A DNA stretch of 64,000 nt from CAXQUZ01 sp942491145 (GTDB lineage: Bacteria > Myxococcota_A > UBA796 > UBA2385), in NCBI GenBank assembly GCA_942491145.1, contig CALOBC010000017.1:868001-932000 (forward strand), written 5' to 3'. Made by a program: the position numbers and the translations under genes. Of this stretch, positions 26,319-35,000 are shown in pieces (position 1 is the stretch's first letter; every line of letters starts with the position of its first letter). Below the pieces are notes generated by a model, which searched no databases, was not told where the DNA came from, and was given only the letters and a program-made list of their open reading frames with translations.

Positions 26319-27269
26319 GTGGCCACGTCCCCCTCAACTGCCCTTTCTGCTGAGGCTGCCGCGGAGGTTGCAGACGCCCGCGAGGCGACCTTCACCACCC
26401 GCCGGCCGACTGTCGATGCCCTTGAGGCCCGCATGTTCAGCGCGGTGCCGGTGTTGGACCACGGCTTTGTGCGACTGGTCGACTACATGGGCGACGATGC
26501 GGCGGTGGTGCAGGCCGCGCGGGTGTCCTACGGCCGCGGCACCCGCAAGGTGCTCGAAGATCGTGGGCTTATCCGCTATCTGATGCGGCACCGCCACACG
26601 ACACCGTTCGAGATGTGCGAGATCAAGCTGCACGTCAAGCTGCCCATCTTCATTGCGCGCCAGTGGATTCGGCACCGGACGGCGAACGTCAATGAGTACA
26701 GCGCTCGCTACAGCGTGATGGACCGAGAATTCTACATGCCTCGGCCCGAGGACTTGGCGGTCCAGTCGCGGTCAAACAAGCAAGGGCGCGGCGATGCCCT
26801 GACGGCGGACCAAGCGGCGGAGGTGCTGTCGCTGTTGCGTCGCGACGCGATGCAGACCTTCGACAGCTATGAGCGCTTGATGGATGAGCACGGCCTGGCG
26901 CGTGAGCTGGCGCGGATTGGCCTGACCCTCAGCACGTACACGCAGTGGTACTGGAAGGTTGATCTGCACAACCTCCTGCACTTCTTGTCGCTGCGCAAGC
27001 ATCCCCACGCGCAGCACGAGATCCGGGTCTACGCGGATGTCATCGGCGACATGGTGGCGGAGTGGGTTCCGCTGAGCTGGGAAGCGTTCAGCGACTACCG
27101 ACTCGGTGGGGCGTTCTTGTCCCGTGGCGCGGTCGACATCGTGCGTCGCGCCCTGGCAGGTGAGCGCATCACCCGCGAGCAGACGGCGTTGTCGGGTCGG
27201 GAGTGGCGGGAGCTGATGTCCGTGCTGGACCTGCCCCCCACGACGACGCATGTGGGAAGCGGCAGCTGA
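26319..27269 (+). CDS. thyX: Flavin-dependent thymidylate synthase
   Basis: ThyX makes dTMP from dUMP using methylene-tetrahydrofolate and FAD, replacing ThyA. The 316-residue protein has the signature RHRTANVNEYSARYS (ThyX motif RHRxxSxNExSxRYS, with Ala for the first Ser), RHRHTTPFEMCEIKLHVKLP and DLHNLLHFLSLRKHPHAQHEI, which carry the FAD- and dUMP-binding residues. The N-terminal 40 residues are an extension not found in most members. The GTG at 26319 has GGAGAG 5 bases upstream. No thyA is visible here. The gene is divergent from the DUF5522 gene. Confidence 0.93.
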   Translation: MATSPSTALSAEAAAEVADAREATFTTRRPTVDALEARMFSAVPVLDHGFVRLVDYMGDDAAVVQAARVSYGRGTRKVLEDRGLIRYLMRHRHTTPFEMCEIKLHVKLPIFIARQWIRHRTANVNEYSARYSVMDREFYMPRPEDLAVQSRSNKQGRGDALTADQAAEVLSLLRRDAMQTFDSYERLMDEHGLARELARIGLTLSTYTQWYWKVDLHNLLHFLSLRKHPHAQHEIRVYADVIGDMVAEWVPLSWEAFSDYRLGGAFLSRGAVDIVRRALAGERITREQTALSGREWRELMSVLDLPPTTTHVGSGS

Positions 27270-27326
27270 ACGGACGAGGCGCGCAACACAGGTGGCAGTG
27301 TGAGGACCGCCGAACCCGCAGCGGCC

Positions 27327-27509
27327 TCAGCGGGCCTCTGCTGCGCCGCCGTCCCGCATGTCGTCGGTCACCAGCTCAAGCAGCTCGGTGGACAGCGCGA
27401 TGATCTGCTGGTGGGTGAAGCCTTCGGTGCGAAGGTGCCGGTAGAAGCTCTTTGCGACGGTCTTGTTGCGGTGGGCGTAGAGGCGCTCTTGCTGCGGGGC
27501 TGCGTTCAT
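27327..27509 (-). CDS. Small hypothetical protein
   Basis: The 60-residue product (ATG at 27509; a GTG at 27518 would add three residues) reads NAAPQQERLYAHRNKTVAKS, then FYRHLRTEGFTHQQIIALST and ELLELVTDDMRD. It is predicted to be helical and amphipathic, with a GFTHQQII turn reminiscent of small regulators, but I recognise no family. GGTGAGACC lies just before the ATG. It converges on thyX. Codon usage looks normal for the region, and the frame is longer than expected for a chance one, hence the call. Confidence 0.55.
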   Translation of the reverse strand: MNAAPQQERLYAHRNKTVAKSFYRHLRTEGFTHQQIIALSTELLELVTDDMRDGGAAEAR

Positions 27510-27951
27510 GGGTCTCACCGTGGGCTTGCGTTCCGGGTCGGCGTCTTCGCGGAGCCGGGCGGCTGCGCAGAGACACAGGAACCATATGCAAGTTCAGTGC
27601 CAGAACGGTGACTTCAATAATATCAACAGCTTGGGGTTTCTGTCCCCCCCGACTTGGGAACTCTGGTGCGCACCCACGCCGGTGGAGTGCGAACTGTGCT
27701 TCGCAGTGGGCGCCGATGGCCACAAGTGCCCTGCTCGGGAGTCGGCCGGTGGGCCCGGGATCTTGATGGGGAATTCGTCGACGGCCACGCGCACCGACCT
27801 GCCGCCTCACGTCGAGACCGGCAGGCGTGCCTGAGCGCCGCACGGGGACCCGCCCAGAGGCGTCACCGCGGAGTGGGCGCCTGCAGGGAAGAGCGACCGC
27901 TGCTCTTCTCGCCATCACCACGGCGAGGACAGGGCAGGCGCACCGGGTTGG
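27510..27951. other. Intergenic region, 442 bases
   Basis: The region between the 60-residue gene and the acidic TPR gene has no strongly supported coding frame. Its middle (27580-27640) is clearly A/T-richer than its surroundings and could hold a promoter. One frame, 27586-27834, is listed separately as a weak candidate. I see no RNA gene or terminator. Confidence 0.5.
27586..27834 (+). CDS. Possible small Cys-containing ORF
   Basis: The frame (82 residues) begins at ATG 27586, with AGGA 6 bases upstream. It starts MQVQCQNGDFNNINSLGF and contains five Cys, with VECELCFAVGADGHKCPA resembling a zinc- or metal-binding knuckle (C-x2-C-x8-C). The Cys spacing could be chance, and the C-terminal third looks like random GC-rich translation. 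No neighbour supports it. Treat as a candidate only. Confidence 0.25.
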   Translation: MQVQCQNGDFNNINSLGFLSPPTWELWCAPTPVECELCFAVGADGHKCPARESAGGPGILMGNSSTATRTDLPPHVETGRRA

Positions 27952-30045
27952 TCAGTTCTTCCCGCTCGCCCGCTTGGCAGCCATGCGGATGTAGCGATCC
28001 AAGCCGGGGACGTCTGCGCCCTGGCGTTGCGCCGCGAGAAGGTCCTTGTTTGCGGCATCGTAGCGCTTTCGGTGGTAGTGGCAGATGCCCCGCCGACACA
28101 GCGCCATGGCGTGCTTGCTGTTCATGGACAAGGCATGGTCGAAGTAGCCAATGGCCTTCTTCCACTCCTTGCGTGCGAAGAACAGGTTGCCCATCTCCAC
28201 CACCGGCTCGGCAGAGTCCGGTGCGATGTCTTCTGCGCGCGTGAAGTCGCTCATTGCCGCGCTGTAGTCGCCCAGATCGACCAAGCAACGCCCGCGGCCC
28301 AGGTGGCCATCGAGGTTGTGTGGGGTGTGGCTGAGCAGGTCGTCGTAGTGCACCACAGCGTCGCGCAGGCGCCCGGCTTGTTCGGCGCTGTGGGCGAGCT
28401 GTAGGAACTGGCGTGCCTCGCCGCCGGTCAGGCCGCTGTCGACATTCGGGGTCGAGCCGCCGGAGAGGCTGCCGTCGAGGTTGAGCATCGAAGAGTGGGG
28501 CTCTTCGGTGGACTCTTCGGTGAGCACCGGAACTTGGGTGCCGGTCGGCTCTTCTGGCTCTTGAAACGCAAGGGCGAGGTGGGGGCCGTCACCCTCCAGG
28601 ACCAGCTCGTCCTCGTCCTCGTCGGAATCGGGCGCAGACCCGAGGGCCAGCGTTGGGGTCAGTGTGCGGGCTTTACCGAACCCGAGTATCTGGATGGCCG
28701 CGCCGCCGGTGGTGGACTTGGGCCCTTCGTCGAGATCGCGCACTTCCGGGCGAACCGCACGGGGCGCATTGAGCATCAGACCAGGGGTGGGGCCCTGGCC
28801 GATCATGGTGCGATCGTTCTCGTCGGGCTCGTCGTCAGCAAGGGGATCATTGCCCCAGGACGTGGATGCCTCCAGCGGGGACGTGCCGAGCTCGGACACG
28901 AGGCCATGGTCGTCGCCCAGGTCGTCGTCATCCGGGTCGTCGCTGGTGCTGAGCCCGTCGTCGTCGAACACCACATCAAAGTCGGCGGCCGCGATGCCTC
29001 CGGCCTTCCAGCCCGCCGAGTCGTCCTCGGCGGCGAGCACGTCGGGGTCCTCAAACTGGAGGCTGTCCCCATCGTAGGAGAATCCGTCGTCCTCATCCCC
29101 GCCGAACAGGCTGTCGTCCTCATGGGTGGCAAAGGGTTGGTTGTCGGTGTCCGGTTCGAGCAGCGCTGCCTTGAAGATGGGTGCGCTGTCGGGCTCTCTC
29201 GCCGCCCGCCGCTCGGCGAGGGTGCGCAACACCTCCGGCGGGATCCTGGAGATCCGCGTGGCTTCTTCGTCGTCGACGTCGTCGGCGTGGGGGCTCGCGT
29301 CGGGTGGATCGTCGAAGAAGTCGTCGGCTTGGGTCAGCGCAACCCGCAGGCCGTCGGGCATCTCGCCCAGTCGTGTGGGTTCGTCGTCGCCGTCGTCGTG
29401 TTCCAGGGCTTCGATGAACCCAGTGTCGCCGTGGGCGCTGACCTCGGCTGGATCGTCGACCCGCCAGTGGACGAGTGGGGCGTCCTCTTCGTCTTCGTCG
29501 GCAAAGCCTTTAGAGTCTTGTTCTGCAAGACCGGGGAAGCCAGCGGGATCACCGAAGCTGAGGGTGTGCACACGTTCGTCCGCGATGGTCTCTTCGTCGT
29601 CTCCGGACTCGGGCATCGACAAGGTGACGTTGCTGCCGGCGTCGAGGGTGCCGTCGTGGGCGAACAAGCTCTCGTCCATCGCAGCAGCAATGAGCGTGGC
29701 CTCTTCGTCGCCGAGGTCCGCGACCGGGTGCAAACGGATCGTGCGGTCCGGGATCGCCCGCTGGTGCTGTGCAGGCCGAGATCGGGGGGCCGCGAGCAAG
29801 CTGGCGTGGACTTCACCAGTGGCGAACTCTGATGCCGCTTCCCGAGACAAGCGCAGGACCGTTGCCCTGCGGTGAAGGACCGGGGAGTGCACCGGCAGTG
29901 GGGACGGTCGCTCGTCCACGCCGCTGAGGGCGATTCGCAGGGACCCACCGAATGACAGGTGGGTGTGGGAGAGCACCCGCAGCCGCATCCGCGCTTCCTG
30001 GATCGTGGCCAGGAGTCGTTCGGCATGCTCAAGGTCTTTGGACAT
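27952..30045 (-). CDS. Acidic protein with repeated EATR-type motifs and C-terminal TPRs
   Basis: The ATG at 30045 has GGAGAG 5 bases upstream; ATGs at 30066 and 30087 are less well served. Of 697 residues, the first 490 are strongly acidic and low in predicted structure. They contain recurring short motifs: GDEEATLIAAAMD, DDEPTRLGEMP, DDEEATRISRIP and ENDRTMIGQGP, each an acidic run before a Thr and a hydrophobic residue. From about residue 540, three TPR units follow (LAHSAEQAGRLRDAVVHYDD, GRCLVDLGDYSAAMSDFTRA, AMALCRRGICHYHRKRYDAA). No signal or membrane segment. The divergent neighbours encode FHA domains, which bind phospho-Thr, so these Thr may be phospho-sites; that is inference. Confidence 0.8.
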   Translation of the reverse strand: MSKDLEHAERLLATIQEARMRLRVLSHTHLSFGGSLRIALSGVDERPSPLPVHSPVLHRRATVLRLSREAASEFATGEVHASLLAAPRSRPAQHQRAIPDRTIRLHPVADLGDEEATLIAAAMDESLFAHDGTLDAGSNVTLSMPESGDDEETIADERVHTLSFGDPAGFPGLAEQDSKGFADEDEEDAPLVHWRVDDPAEVSAHGDTGFIEALEHDDGDDEPTRLGEMPDGLRVALTQADDFFDDPPDASPHADDVDDEEATRISRIPPEVLRTLAERRAAREPDSAPIFKAALLEPDTDNQPFATHEDDSLFGGDEDDGFSYDGDSLQFEDPDVLAAEDDSAGWKAGGIAAADFDVVFDDDGLSTSDDPDDDDLGDDHGLVSELGTSPLEASTSWGNDPLADDEPDENDRTMIGQGPTPGLMLNAPRAVRPEVRDLDEGPKSTTGGAAIQILGFGKARTLTPTLALGSAPDSDEDEDELVLEGDGPHLALAFQEPEEPTGTQVPVLTEESTEEPHSSMLNLDGSLSGGSTPNVDSGLTGGEARQFLQLAHSAEQAGRLRDAVVHYDDLLSHTPHNLDGHLGRGRCLVDLGDYSAAMSDFTRAEDIAPDSAEPVVEMGNLFFARKEWKKAIGYFDHALSMNSKHAMALCRRGICHYHRKRYDAANKDLLAAQRQGADVPGLDRYIRMAAKRASGKN

Positions 30046-30128
30046 TCGCTCTCCGTCGACGGACATGCCGGGCTCGATCCCCGTCATGCCGCTGTGCGAT
30101 GGGGGCTCGGGACCGGTGCGTCCGGTGC

Positions 30129-30656
30129 TTAGTCGTTCGAGAGCGTGACCGCGTGGGCCTTGGCGGTCATCGCCGAGAGACTGCTGCGCAGCTCAGCTTT
30201 CGCGGCTTGCATCTGGGCAACATTGTCCTCGAGCGTGCGGAGCTGACGCTTCAGGGTCGTGTTCTCGTCCCGCAGCGTGCGCGCTTCCGTTTGCAGGGTC
30301 GTGATGCGCTCCCGCAGGGTCTCCGTCTCGGCGTCGATCGCTTGGATCTCGGCTTCGAGTGCGAGGGCCTCGTCGGAGTGAGCGCTTCGACCGGTGGTCG
30401 CGGCCTTTGCCCGAGCCCGCAGCGACTCGATCTGCTCACTGGACGTGGTGAGCGTGGACTCCAGCGAGGCCATGTCTTGTTCGTAGTGAGCTTTCTCGGC
30501 CCGGTGACGGGCCAGCTCGGTCTCGATCGTGATGATGCGGCGGGTGGTGGCTTCGGATGCCTTGAGCGCAGCATCGAGCTCGGCCATGCGGTCTTCGAGA
30601 ACCGCCGCCAGCTCGGTCTGAATTTGCTGTAGGCGGTCGCCGTTTTCTACGCTCAT
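30129..30656 (-). CDS. Coiled-coil protein
   Basis: The 175-residue protein is almost entirely coiled-coil by heptad pattern: TELAAVLEDRMAELDAAL, TIETELARHRAEKAHYEQDM, LEAEIQAIDAETETLRERI and TTLKRQLRTLEDNVAQMQAA. The start at 30656 has GGAG 10 bases upstream; a longer frame is unlikely. No signal peptide or membrane segment. It lies 83 bases ahead of the acidic TPR gene on the same strand and is divergent from the FHA genes, so it may be a scaffold of the same system. No specific family can be named from coiled-coil sequence. Confidence 0.75.
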   Translation of the reverse strand: MSVENGDRLQQIQTELAAVLEDRMAELDAALKASEATTRRIITIETELARHRAEKAHYEQDMASLESTLTTSSEQIESLRARAKAATTGRSAHSDEALALEAEIQAIDAETETLRERITTLQTEARTLRDENTTLKRQLRTLEDNVAQMQAAKAELRSSLSAMTAKAHAVTLSND

Positions 30657-31285
30657 CGCTGGCGCTCCGGAGCGGGCATCGCCGGGTCCACAGACCTTGG
30701 GACTGTTGACACCGTGGGGGTCAGAGCCGTGGGGTGAGGGAGGGAGGACGATGCGCCGAGAATGCTGAACAATTGGGAAGGTCGAGACAAAAAATGGATG
30801 CCGAGTCGCGCCGCCGGCGGGACCGGAAGCAGCTGACTGCTGGGGCACGTGCCGCTCGCCGGAGCAGGACGGTGTGGGTCCCTATCCGACGTGAAGGGTC
30901 CGAAGGTAGCAAGGGCCGGATCCCAGTGTCAATCGTGCAGCCGAACGGGCTGCTGAAGGCACAGTCCGTGACGGATTGTGGTGGCCGAGGTCCCAAGGGG
31001 GACGGCGCGAGGGATGTGATCGTGGGCGACCGCCCCACCCGCCGGGGACTGGGCCGGATCCAGGGGACCCGTGCCGGCACCTCAGCCCGTCCAAGACAGA
31101 GATCGGGGGGCCCACGCAAACGGGTCGACTCGATTCGCAACGAGTTGGGGGTGTGGCGGTGACACCGGCCCATGCAGCGTAGTAGGGTCCCGCCGCCAGA
31201 ACAGACAGGTGCATGGCATCCTGCCGGTCAGGCTTCACATGCAAGTGGGATCGCGAGCGCGGCCCCCTTGGTGGGACGAGGCGTC
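30657..31285. other. Divergent intergenic region, 629 bases
   Basis: The region separates the coiled-coil gene (minus) and the FHA-TM gene (plus). An open plus frame of 142 codons at 30734-31162 is Arg/Gly-rich, lacks a ribosome site and has no family-like sequence, so I do not call it. The stretch holds a perfect 10-base palindrome, GTGCCGGCAC at 31071-31080, and a TAGGGT element at about 31182 that could be a -10 box for the FHA gene. The rest shows nothing I recognise. Confidence 0.5.
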
Positions 31286-31762
31286 ATGGAGCGGGTTCCA
31301 AGATTGGTCGTGGTCGAGGGGGCTCGCACAGGGCACCGCTTTGACGTGCGCGCCGAGGCTTTGAGCATCGGACGTGCGGACACGTGCACCATCCGAATTG
31401 ACGACCCGGGCGTCAGCCGGGAGCATGCCCAGATCTTCTTGCGCAACAGCACGGTGTGGGTGCAGGACACCGGCAGCCGCAACGGGGTCTTCGTCAATGG
31501 CAAGCGGATCGCGCGGCCAAAGGCCCTTGGTGTGGGGGATGCCGTGGTGGTGGGCGCGCACCGCTTCGTGCTGGCCTTGGAAGAAGCGGCCGACGACGAG
31601 GACTCAGGCGCCGCCTCAGAGACGACGGAGCCGGTGCCGACGGTCGCGGTGAGCCACGCCCGCAATGCCCCCGCCGCCGTGAACAAGAAAGCGTTGGTGG
31701 TGGCCGGGGTGGTTGGGGTGGTCGTGCTGCTGGGCGTTGCCGCCGTGGTTGCAGCCGGATAG
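31286..31762 (+). CDS. FHA-domain protein with C-terminal TM segment
   Basis: FHA domains bind phospho-Thr peptides. In 158 residues the FHA domain occupies about 7-95: LSIGRADTCTIRI, then GVSREHAQIFL (SRxHA motif), TGSRNGVFVNG (NG motif) and VGDAVVVGAHRFVL. All the residues of a binding-competent FHA domain are present. An acidic linker (DDEDSGAASETTEP) follows, and the last 25 residues are a hydrophobic segment (about 133-157, VVAGVVGVVVLLGVAAVV), so the protein should be tail-anchored with the FHA domain in the cytoplasm. GAGG lies 5 bases before ATG 31286. The next gene also encodes FHA domains. Confidence 0.88.
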   Translation: MERVPRLVVVEGARTGHRFDVRAEALSIGRADTCTIRIDDPGVSREHAQIFLRNSTVWVQDTGSRNGVFVNGKRIARPKALGVGDAVVVGAHRFVLALEEAADDEDSGAASETTEPVPTVAVSHARNAPAAVNKKALVVAGVVGVVVLLGVAAVVAAG

Positions 31763-32006
31763 CACCGCGGGGTGGAAGTGGCTTCGCGGGCCCGAACGAT
31801 GCGTGTGATGCGCCTTGTTCCTGGGTCGGAACCGCTTGCCCGCTCGGCTTGCGGCGCCGCTGATGGTGGCCCAGCCTGTTCAACTCGATGCATTGCTGAG
31901 CGTGATGCACATCCGCTGCCGGAATTTCGATCTGCTGGAGTGGCGCGCGAGACAGGCCGCTGGCCTGGCGGCACCGAAGGGATGAAGGCAGGGGAGGAGG
32001 CTCCCG

Positions 32007-33014
32007 GTGACCGTCCAACAGGTCGAAGTCGTGGTTCGGCGCGCCGGCCAGCCCGAGCGCCGCGTGATGTTGTCTGCGGGCGTGACCCAAGTGGGCCGCG
32101 CCGAGGACAACGACCTCGTGCTGCCCGACATCGGTGTCAGCCGCCGCCATGCCCGAATTGTCTTTGATGCCGGCACGGTGCGGGTCGACGACCTGGGCAG
32201 CGGCAACGGCACCACCTTTCGCGGCCGCCGCTTCGACAGCCAGGTCATGGCCGACGGCGACGAAGTGGTCATCGACCCCTTTGTGATCGCCTTTCGGTTT
32301 GTCGGGGCCGTCGCGGAGCTTCCGGAAGACGACGACACGGTGCGGGCGCCGCCAGATGCGGGCTTCTCCGGTGCTGCGGCGCGGGTGGTGGTGCTTCAGG
32401 GCAACCGCTTGGCCTCCAGCTACCCGGTCGGTGGCGCGCCCCTGTCGCTGGGCCGCTCCGAAGCGCGGGACATCGTGCTCTTCGACCCTGCGGCGAGCCG
32501 CGACCACGCCCGGGTCGAGCTTCGTGCGGACGGCTACTGGCTGGTGGACCGCGGCAGCGCCAATGGCACCTACTGCGATGAGCAGCGGGTGGTGGACGCC
32601 CTCAGGCTCCAGCATGGGGCCCACCTGCGGATCGGCGCCACCGAGTTCCGCTTCGAGCTGGCTGAGCCCTCGTCTGCCTCCCAGGCGCCTCATGTGCCGG
32701 CCGCCCTGCCTCCCCCGCCGCCGGCGCCCGCGCCCGCTCCGCCGCCACCTGCGTATGTCGCTCCGGCCCCCCCGCCTCCGGCCTACGTGCCGCCGGCTCC
32801 GGCTCCGGCTCCGGCTCCCGCTCCCGCGCCACCGGCCACTGTGTCTCCTGTGCCGGCACAACCGGTCTTTCAGCCGGCCTACGATTCCCCCGCTGCAGCC
32901 GCTCCTGCTCCGCCGCCCCCCGGCGCTCCAACGCGCCCCTCATCGCTGCCATCGTCATTGGGTTCTTCCTGGTTGTCCTTGGCGTGGGTGCGGGTGCCAT
33001 CGGGCTGGTGTTGA
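32007..33014 (+). CDS. Tandem FHA-domain protein, N-terminal part of a frameshifted gene
   Basis: Starts at GTG 32007 with AGGAGG 7 bases upstream. Two FHA domains are intact: VGRAEDNDLVL-VSRRHARIVF-GSGNGTTF (about 26-100) and LGRSEARDIVL-ASRDHARVEL-GSANGTY (about 145-220). A long Pro/Ala linker follows (PAPAPAPAPP and PPPAYV repeats). In this frame the sequence ends without sense after the linker (WLSLAWVRVPSGWC). One frame back, directly after a C6 run at 32916-32921, the DNA encodes RRSNAPLIAAIVIGFFLVVL, a good membrane segment. The intact protein is therefore probably FHA-FHA-Pro-TM-helical repeat, about 558 residues, and this entry covers its first 60%. Confidence 0.85.
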   Translation: MTVQQVEVVVRRAGQPERRVMLSAGVTQVGRAEDNDLVLPDIGVSRRHARIVFDAGTVRVDDLGSGNGTTFRGRRFDSQVMADGDEVVIDPFVIAFRFVGAVAELPEDDDTVRAPPDAGFSGAAARVVVLQGNRLASSYPVGGAPLSLGRSEARDIVLFDPAASRDHARVELRADGYWLVDRGSANGTYCDEQRVVDALRLQHGAHLRIGATEFRFELAEPSSASQAPHVPAALPPPPPAPAPAPPPPAYVAPAPPPPAYVPPAPAPAPAPAPAPPATVSPVPAQPVFQPAYDSPAAAAPAPPPPGAPTRPSSLPSSLGSSWLSLAWVRVPSGWC

Positions 33015-33685
33015 TGAATGACGGCGAACTCGCATCCCGCCTGGGGATTGTGGAAGAGCTGCCAGAGCTGCCGCCGGCGTACCAAGTCCAAGCCCGCAAC
33101 GTGGACGAAGTGGCGCGGCTGATGGCCGACGGGGCCATGCACTTCGACCAGCGCCGCTACATGGATGCGGCGGGTCGGTACTACAAGGTGGTCAAGGGCT
33201 TGGAGCCCCAGCATCCCGGCGCCAACCGGGAGGGCTTCATCACCTGTGAGTACGTCGCGTTCGGTATTCTCGCTGACTCCTTGCGGGCGGGAGAGGTCGA
33301 TCCGAAAGAACACCGGTCGCTCAAGCGGACGGTGCTTGCCCAGGTGGCTGAAGCTGAGCAGTCTGGCACCGGCCTGGTGGAAGCGCGGCTCGCGGTGGAA
33401 GATGCCCTGCTGGTGGTCGGAAAAGACGCCGAGCTGAGCAGCGCCGAAGGGCGGGTGCGCCGCGCCCTCGCCAGCCGGCTCAAGTCGTCGGAGCTCGTCG
33501 ACAAGCAGGAGACCATGCGCACGAAGGTCCTGTTGGGTGAGGTCTCCATGGACGGCGGTGACCTCGGCAAGGCCCGGTCGGCCTTGGAAGCGGCCATTGC
33601 GCTGGATCCGGAGGGCTTGATTCCCGATCGCTACCGGGCGGAGCATCTGCTTCGGATGGTGGAGTACCGAGCGGGGCACCCATAG
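32984..33685 (+). CDS. C-terminal part of the tandem FHA protein: end of TM helix and helical domain
   Basis: This frame is open from before 32922, and its coding character begins at about 32921, inside the frame-0 gene. A separate start at GTG 32984 would give 233 residues, but would cut off half of the TM helix (GFFLVVLGVGAGAIGLVLM), so it is more likely the C-terminus of the 32007 gene reached by a -1 shift. The periplasmic part is helical: RLMADGAMHFDQRRYMDAAG, YYKVVKGLEPQHPGANREG and KARSALEAAIALDPEGLIP look like TPR units. The shift may be a sequencing error, a mutation or programmed; see findings. Confidence 0.75.
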   Translation: MGAGAIGLVLMNDGELASRLGIVEELPELPPAYQVQARNVDEVARLMADGAMHFDQRRYMDAAGRYYKVVKGLEPQHPGANREGFITCEYVAFGILADSLRAGEVDPKEHRSLKRTVLAQVAEAEQSGTGLVEARLAVEDALLVVGKDAELSSAEGRVRRALASRLKSSELVDKQETMRTKVLLGEVSMDGGDLGKARSALEAAIALDPEGLIPDRYRAEHLLRMVEYRAGHP

Positions 33686-33699
33686 GCGGCGTCCAGGCC

Positions 33700-34902
33700 A
33701 TGGGTCGATGGGCTGTGTTTGGCCTCTGGGTGGCGGTTGTCGGCTGCGGGCCCCACAGCCGGGGGCCTGCTGCGGCAGCGGTGTCGGTGCACCACGGCGG
33801 TGGCCTGCCCGACCGCACTCAAGAAGTGCTCAAGTCCGCCGCGTCTGACCCAGCGCCCGAGGTTCGTGCCCGAGCCCTCGCGGTGCTCCTGTTGGCGGAC
33901 CCCAGCCCAGACGGTGGGCCCGCTGCGTCTGCTGGGCTCTGGGACCCCAGCCCGTGGGTGCAGGCCCGGGTGCTCGACGCCCTCGCCCAGCGCGGCGCGG
34001 CGCCTGAAGCCAGAGCGCGCCTCATCGAGGTGGCGGCTCGTCCAGATGTCAGTCCATATGCGGCATGTGGTGTGTTGCTGACATTGGCCATCGAGGGGCA
34101 GCCGTCCGGCCTGATGCCCCTCATCGACGACCGGCTGGTCCGCGAGCGTGCGCCCTGGCGGCGGGTTCCCTGCTTGTTGGCCAAGACCGTCGTGGATCCT
34201 GCCGGGAGCGCTGCCGCACAGGCGGAGCTGGCGGGGGCGCTGGAGTCTGGCGCGGTCGCCCTGGACCCGGTGTTCTTGGATCGACTTTGTCGACACGCCC
34301 CAAAGGCCCTGAATGGCGCACTGGTTAGTCTTCTCGGCGAAGCGGAAGACCTGCTTGTGCTGCCGCTGACCATCGGCTTGTTCGAGCGAGGACAGTCGGC
34401 CGGAGGGCGGGGCATCGATGAGATGCTGGCGGCGGAGGACCCGGAGACTCGGATGGGTGTGGTGCTGCGGCTGTGGGGTGTTCCTGGCGATCGCTCAACC
34501 GCACTGTTGCGGGACGTGGCCGGCGGCAAGGCCTCCCCGACAGCGACCCTCGCGGGCTTGGCGCTGGCGGCCCGGGGAAGCGGGGGGCCCGGACTGGTGG
34601 AGGCGGCCTTGACCGGTGACTCTCCGGAGCTCCAAGTGTATGCCCTTCAGGCCCTGGCGGAGGGTGTTGTGGCCTCTCGGGCTGGCGGCGGAAGCCGGGC
34701 GTGGGAGCGACTGGGCGGACAAGGCCTGGACATCGCGCTCCGGGCGGAGCGACCCGCACTCGTCGCTGCGGGCCTTGCTTTGCTGGGCGCGGTGGGAAAT
34801 TCCCGTGATGTCGTTCGTGCTGAGCCCTTTCTCGCGAGTGAAGACCTCGAGCTGCGCCTCGCCGCTGCGGAGGCGATTGCAGCGTTGACCATGGCGCGCT
34901 GA
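33700..34902 (+). CDS. HEAT-like repeat lipoprotein
   Basis: A 400-residue product. MGRWAVFGLWVAVVGCGP is a lipoprotein signal with the Cys at 16. The mature protein consists of helical pairs of HEAT/PBS-lyase type (DPAPEVRARALAVLLLAD, DPSPWVQARVLDALAQRG, DPETRMGVVLRLWGV, SEDLELRLAAAEAIAAL), typical of binding scaffolds. It begins 14 bases after the tandem FHA gene and is followed by the AAA-like genes on the same strand. It would be exposed to the periplasm, opposite the FHA domains but on the same side as the helical part of the preceding gene, so an interaction there is plausible. Confidence 0.78.
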   Translation: MGRWAVFGLWVAVVGCGPHSRGPAAAAVSVHHGGGLPDRTQEVLKSAASDPAPEVRARALAVLLLADPSPDGGPAASAGLWDPSPWVQARVLDALAQRGAAPEARARLIEVAARPDVSPYAACGVLLTLAIEGQPSGLMPLIDDRLVRERAPWRRVPCLLAKTVVDPAGSAAAQAELAGALESGAVALDPVFLDRLCRHAPKALNGALVSLLGEAEDLLVLPLTIGLFERGQSAGGRGIDEMLAAEDPETRMGVVLRLWGVPGDRSTALLRDVAGGKASPTATLAGLALAARGSGGPGLVEAALTGDSPELQVYALQALAEGVVASRAGGGSRAWERLGGQGLDIALRAERPALVAAGLALLGAVGNSRDVVRAEPFLASEDLELRLAAAEAIAALTMAR

Positions 34903-35000
34903 TGCGGCGGGTGCCCCAGCTCTTGGCCGTCCGGCGGTGCGGTACGGTGCGGTGTCTTTGGGTGGGTCGTGGACGACCCCCTGGCAATGGAGCCTCCGGG

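Noticed and set aside
30734..31162. 142-codon plus frame between the divergent coiled-coil and FHA genes
   Set aside because: Arg/Gly-rich composition, no ribosome site, no family-like sequence.
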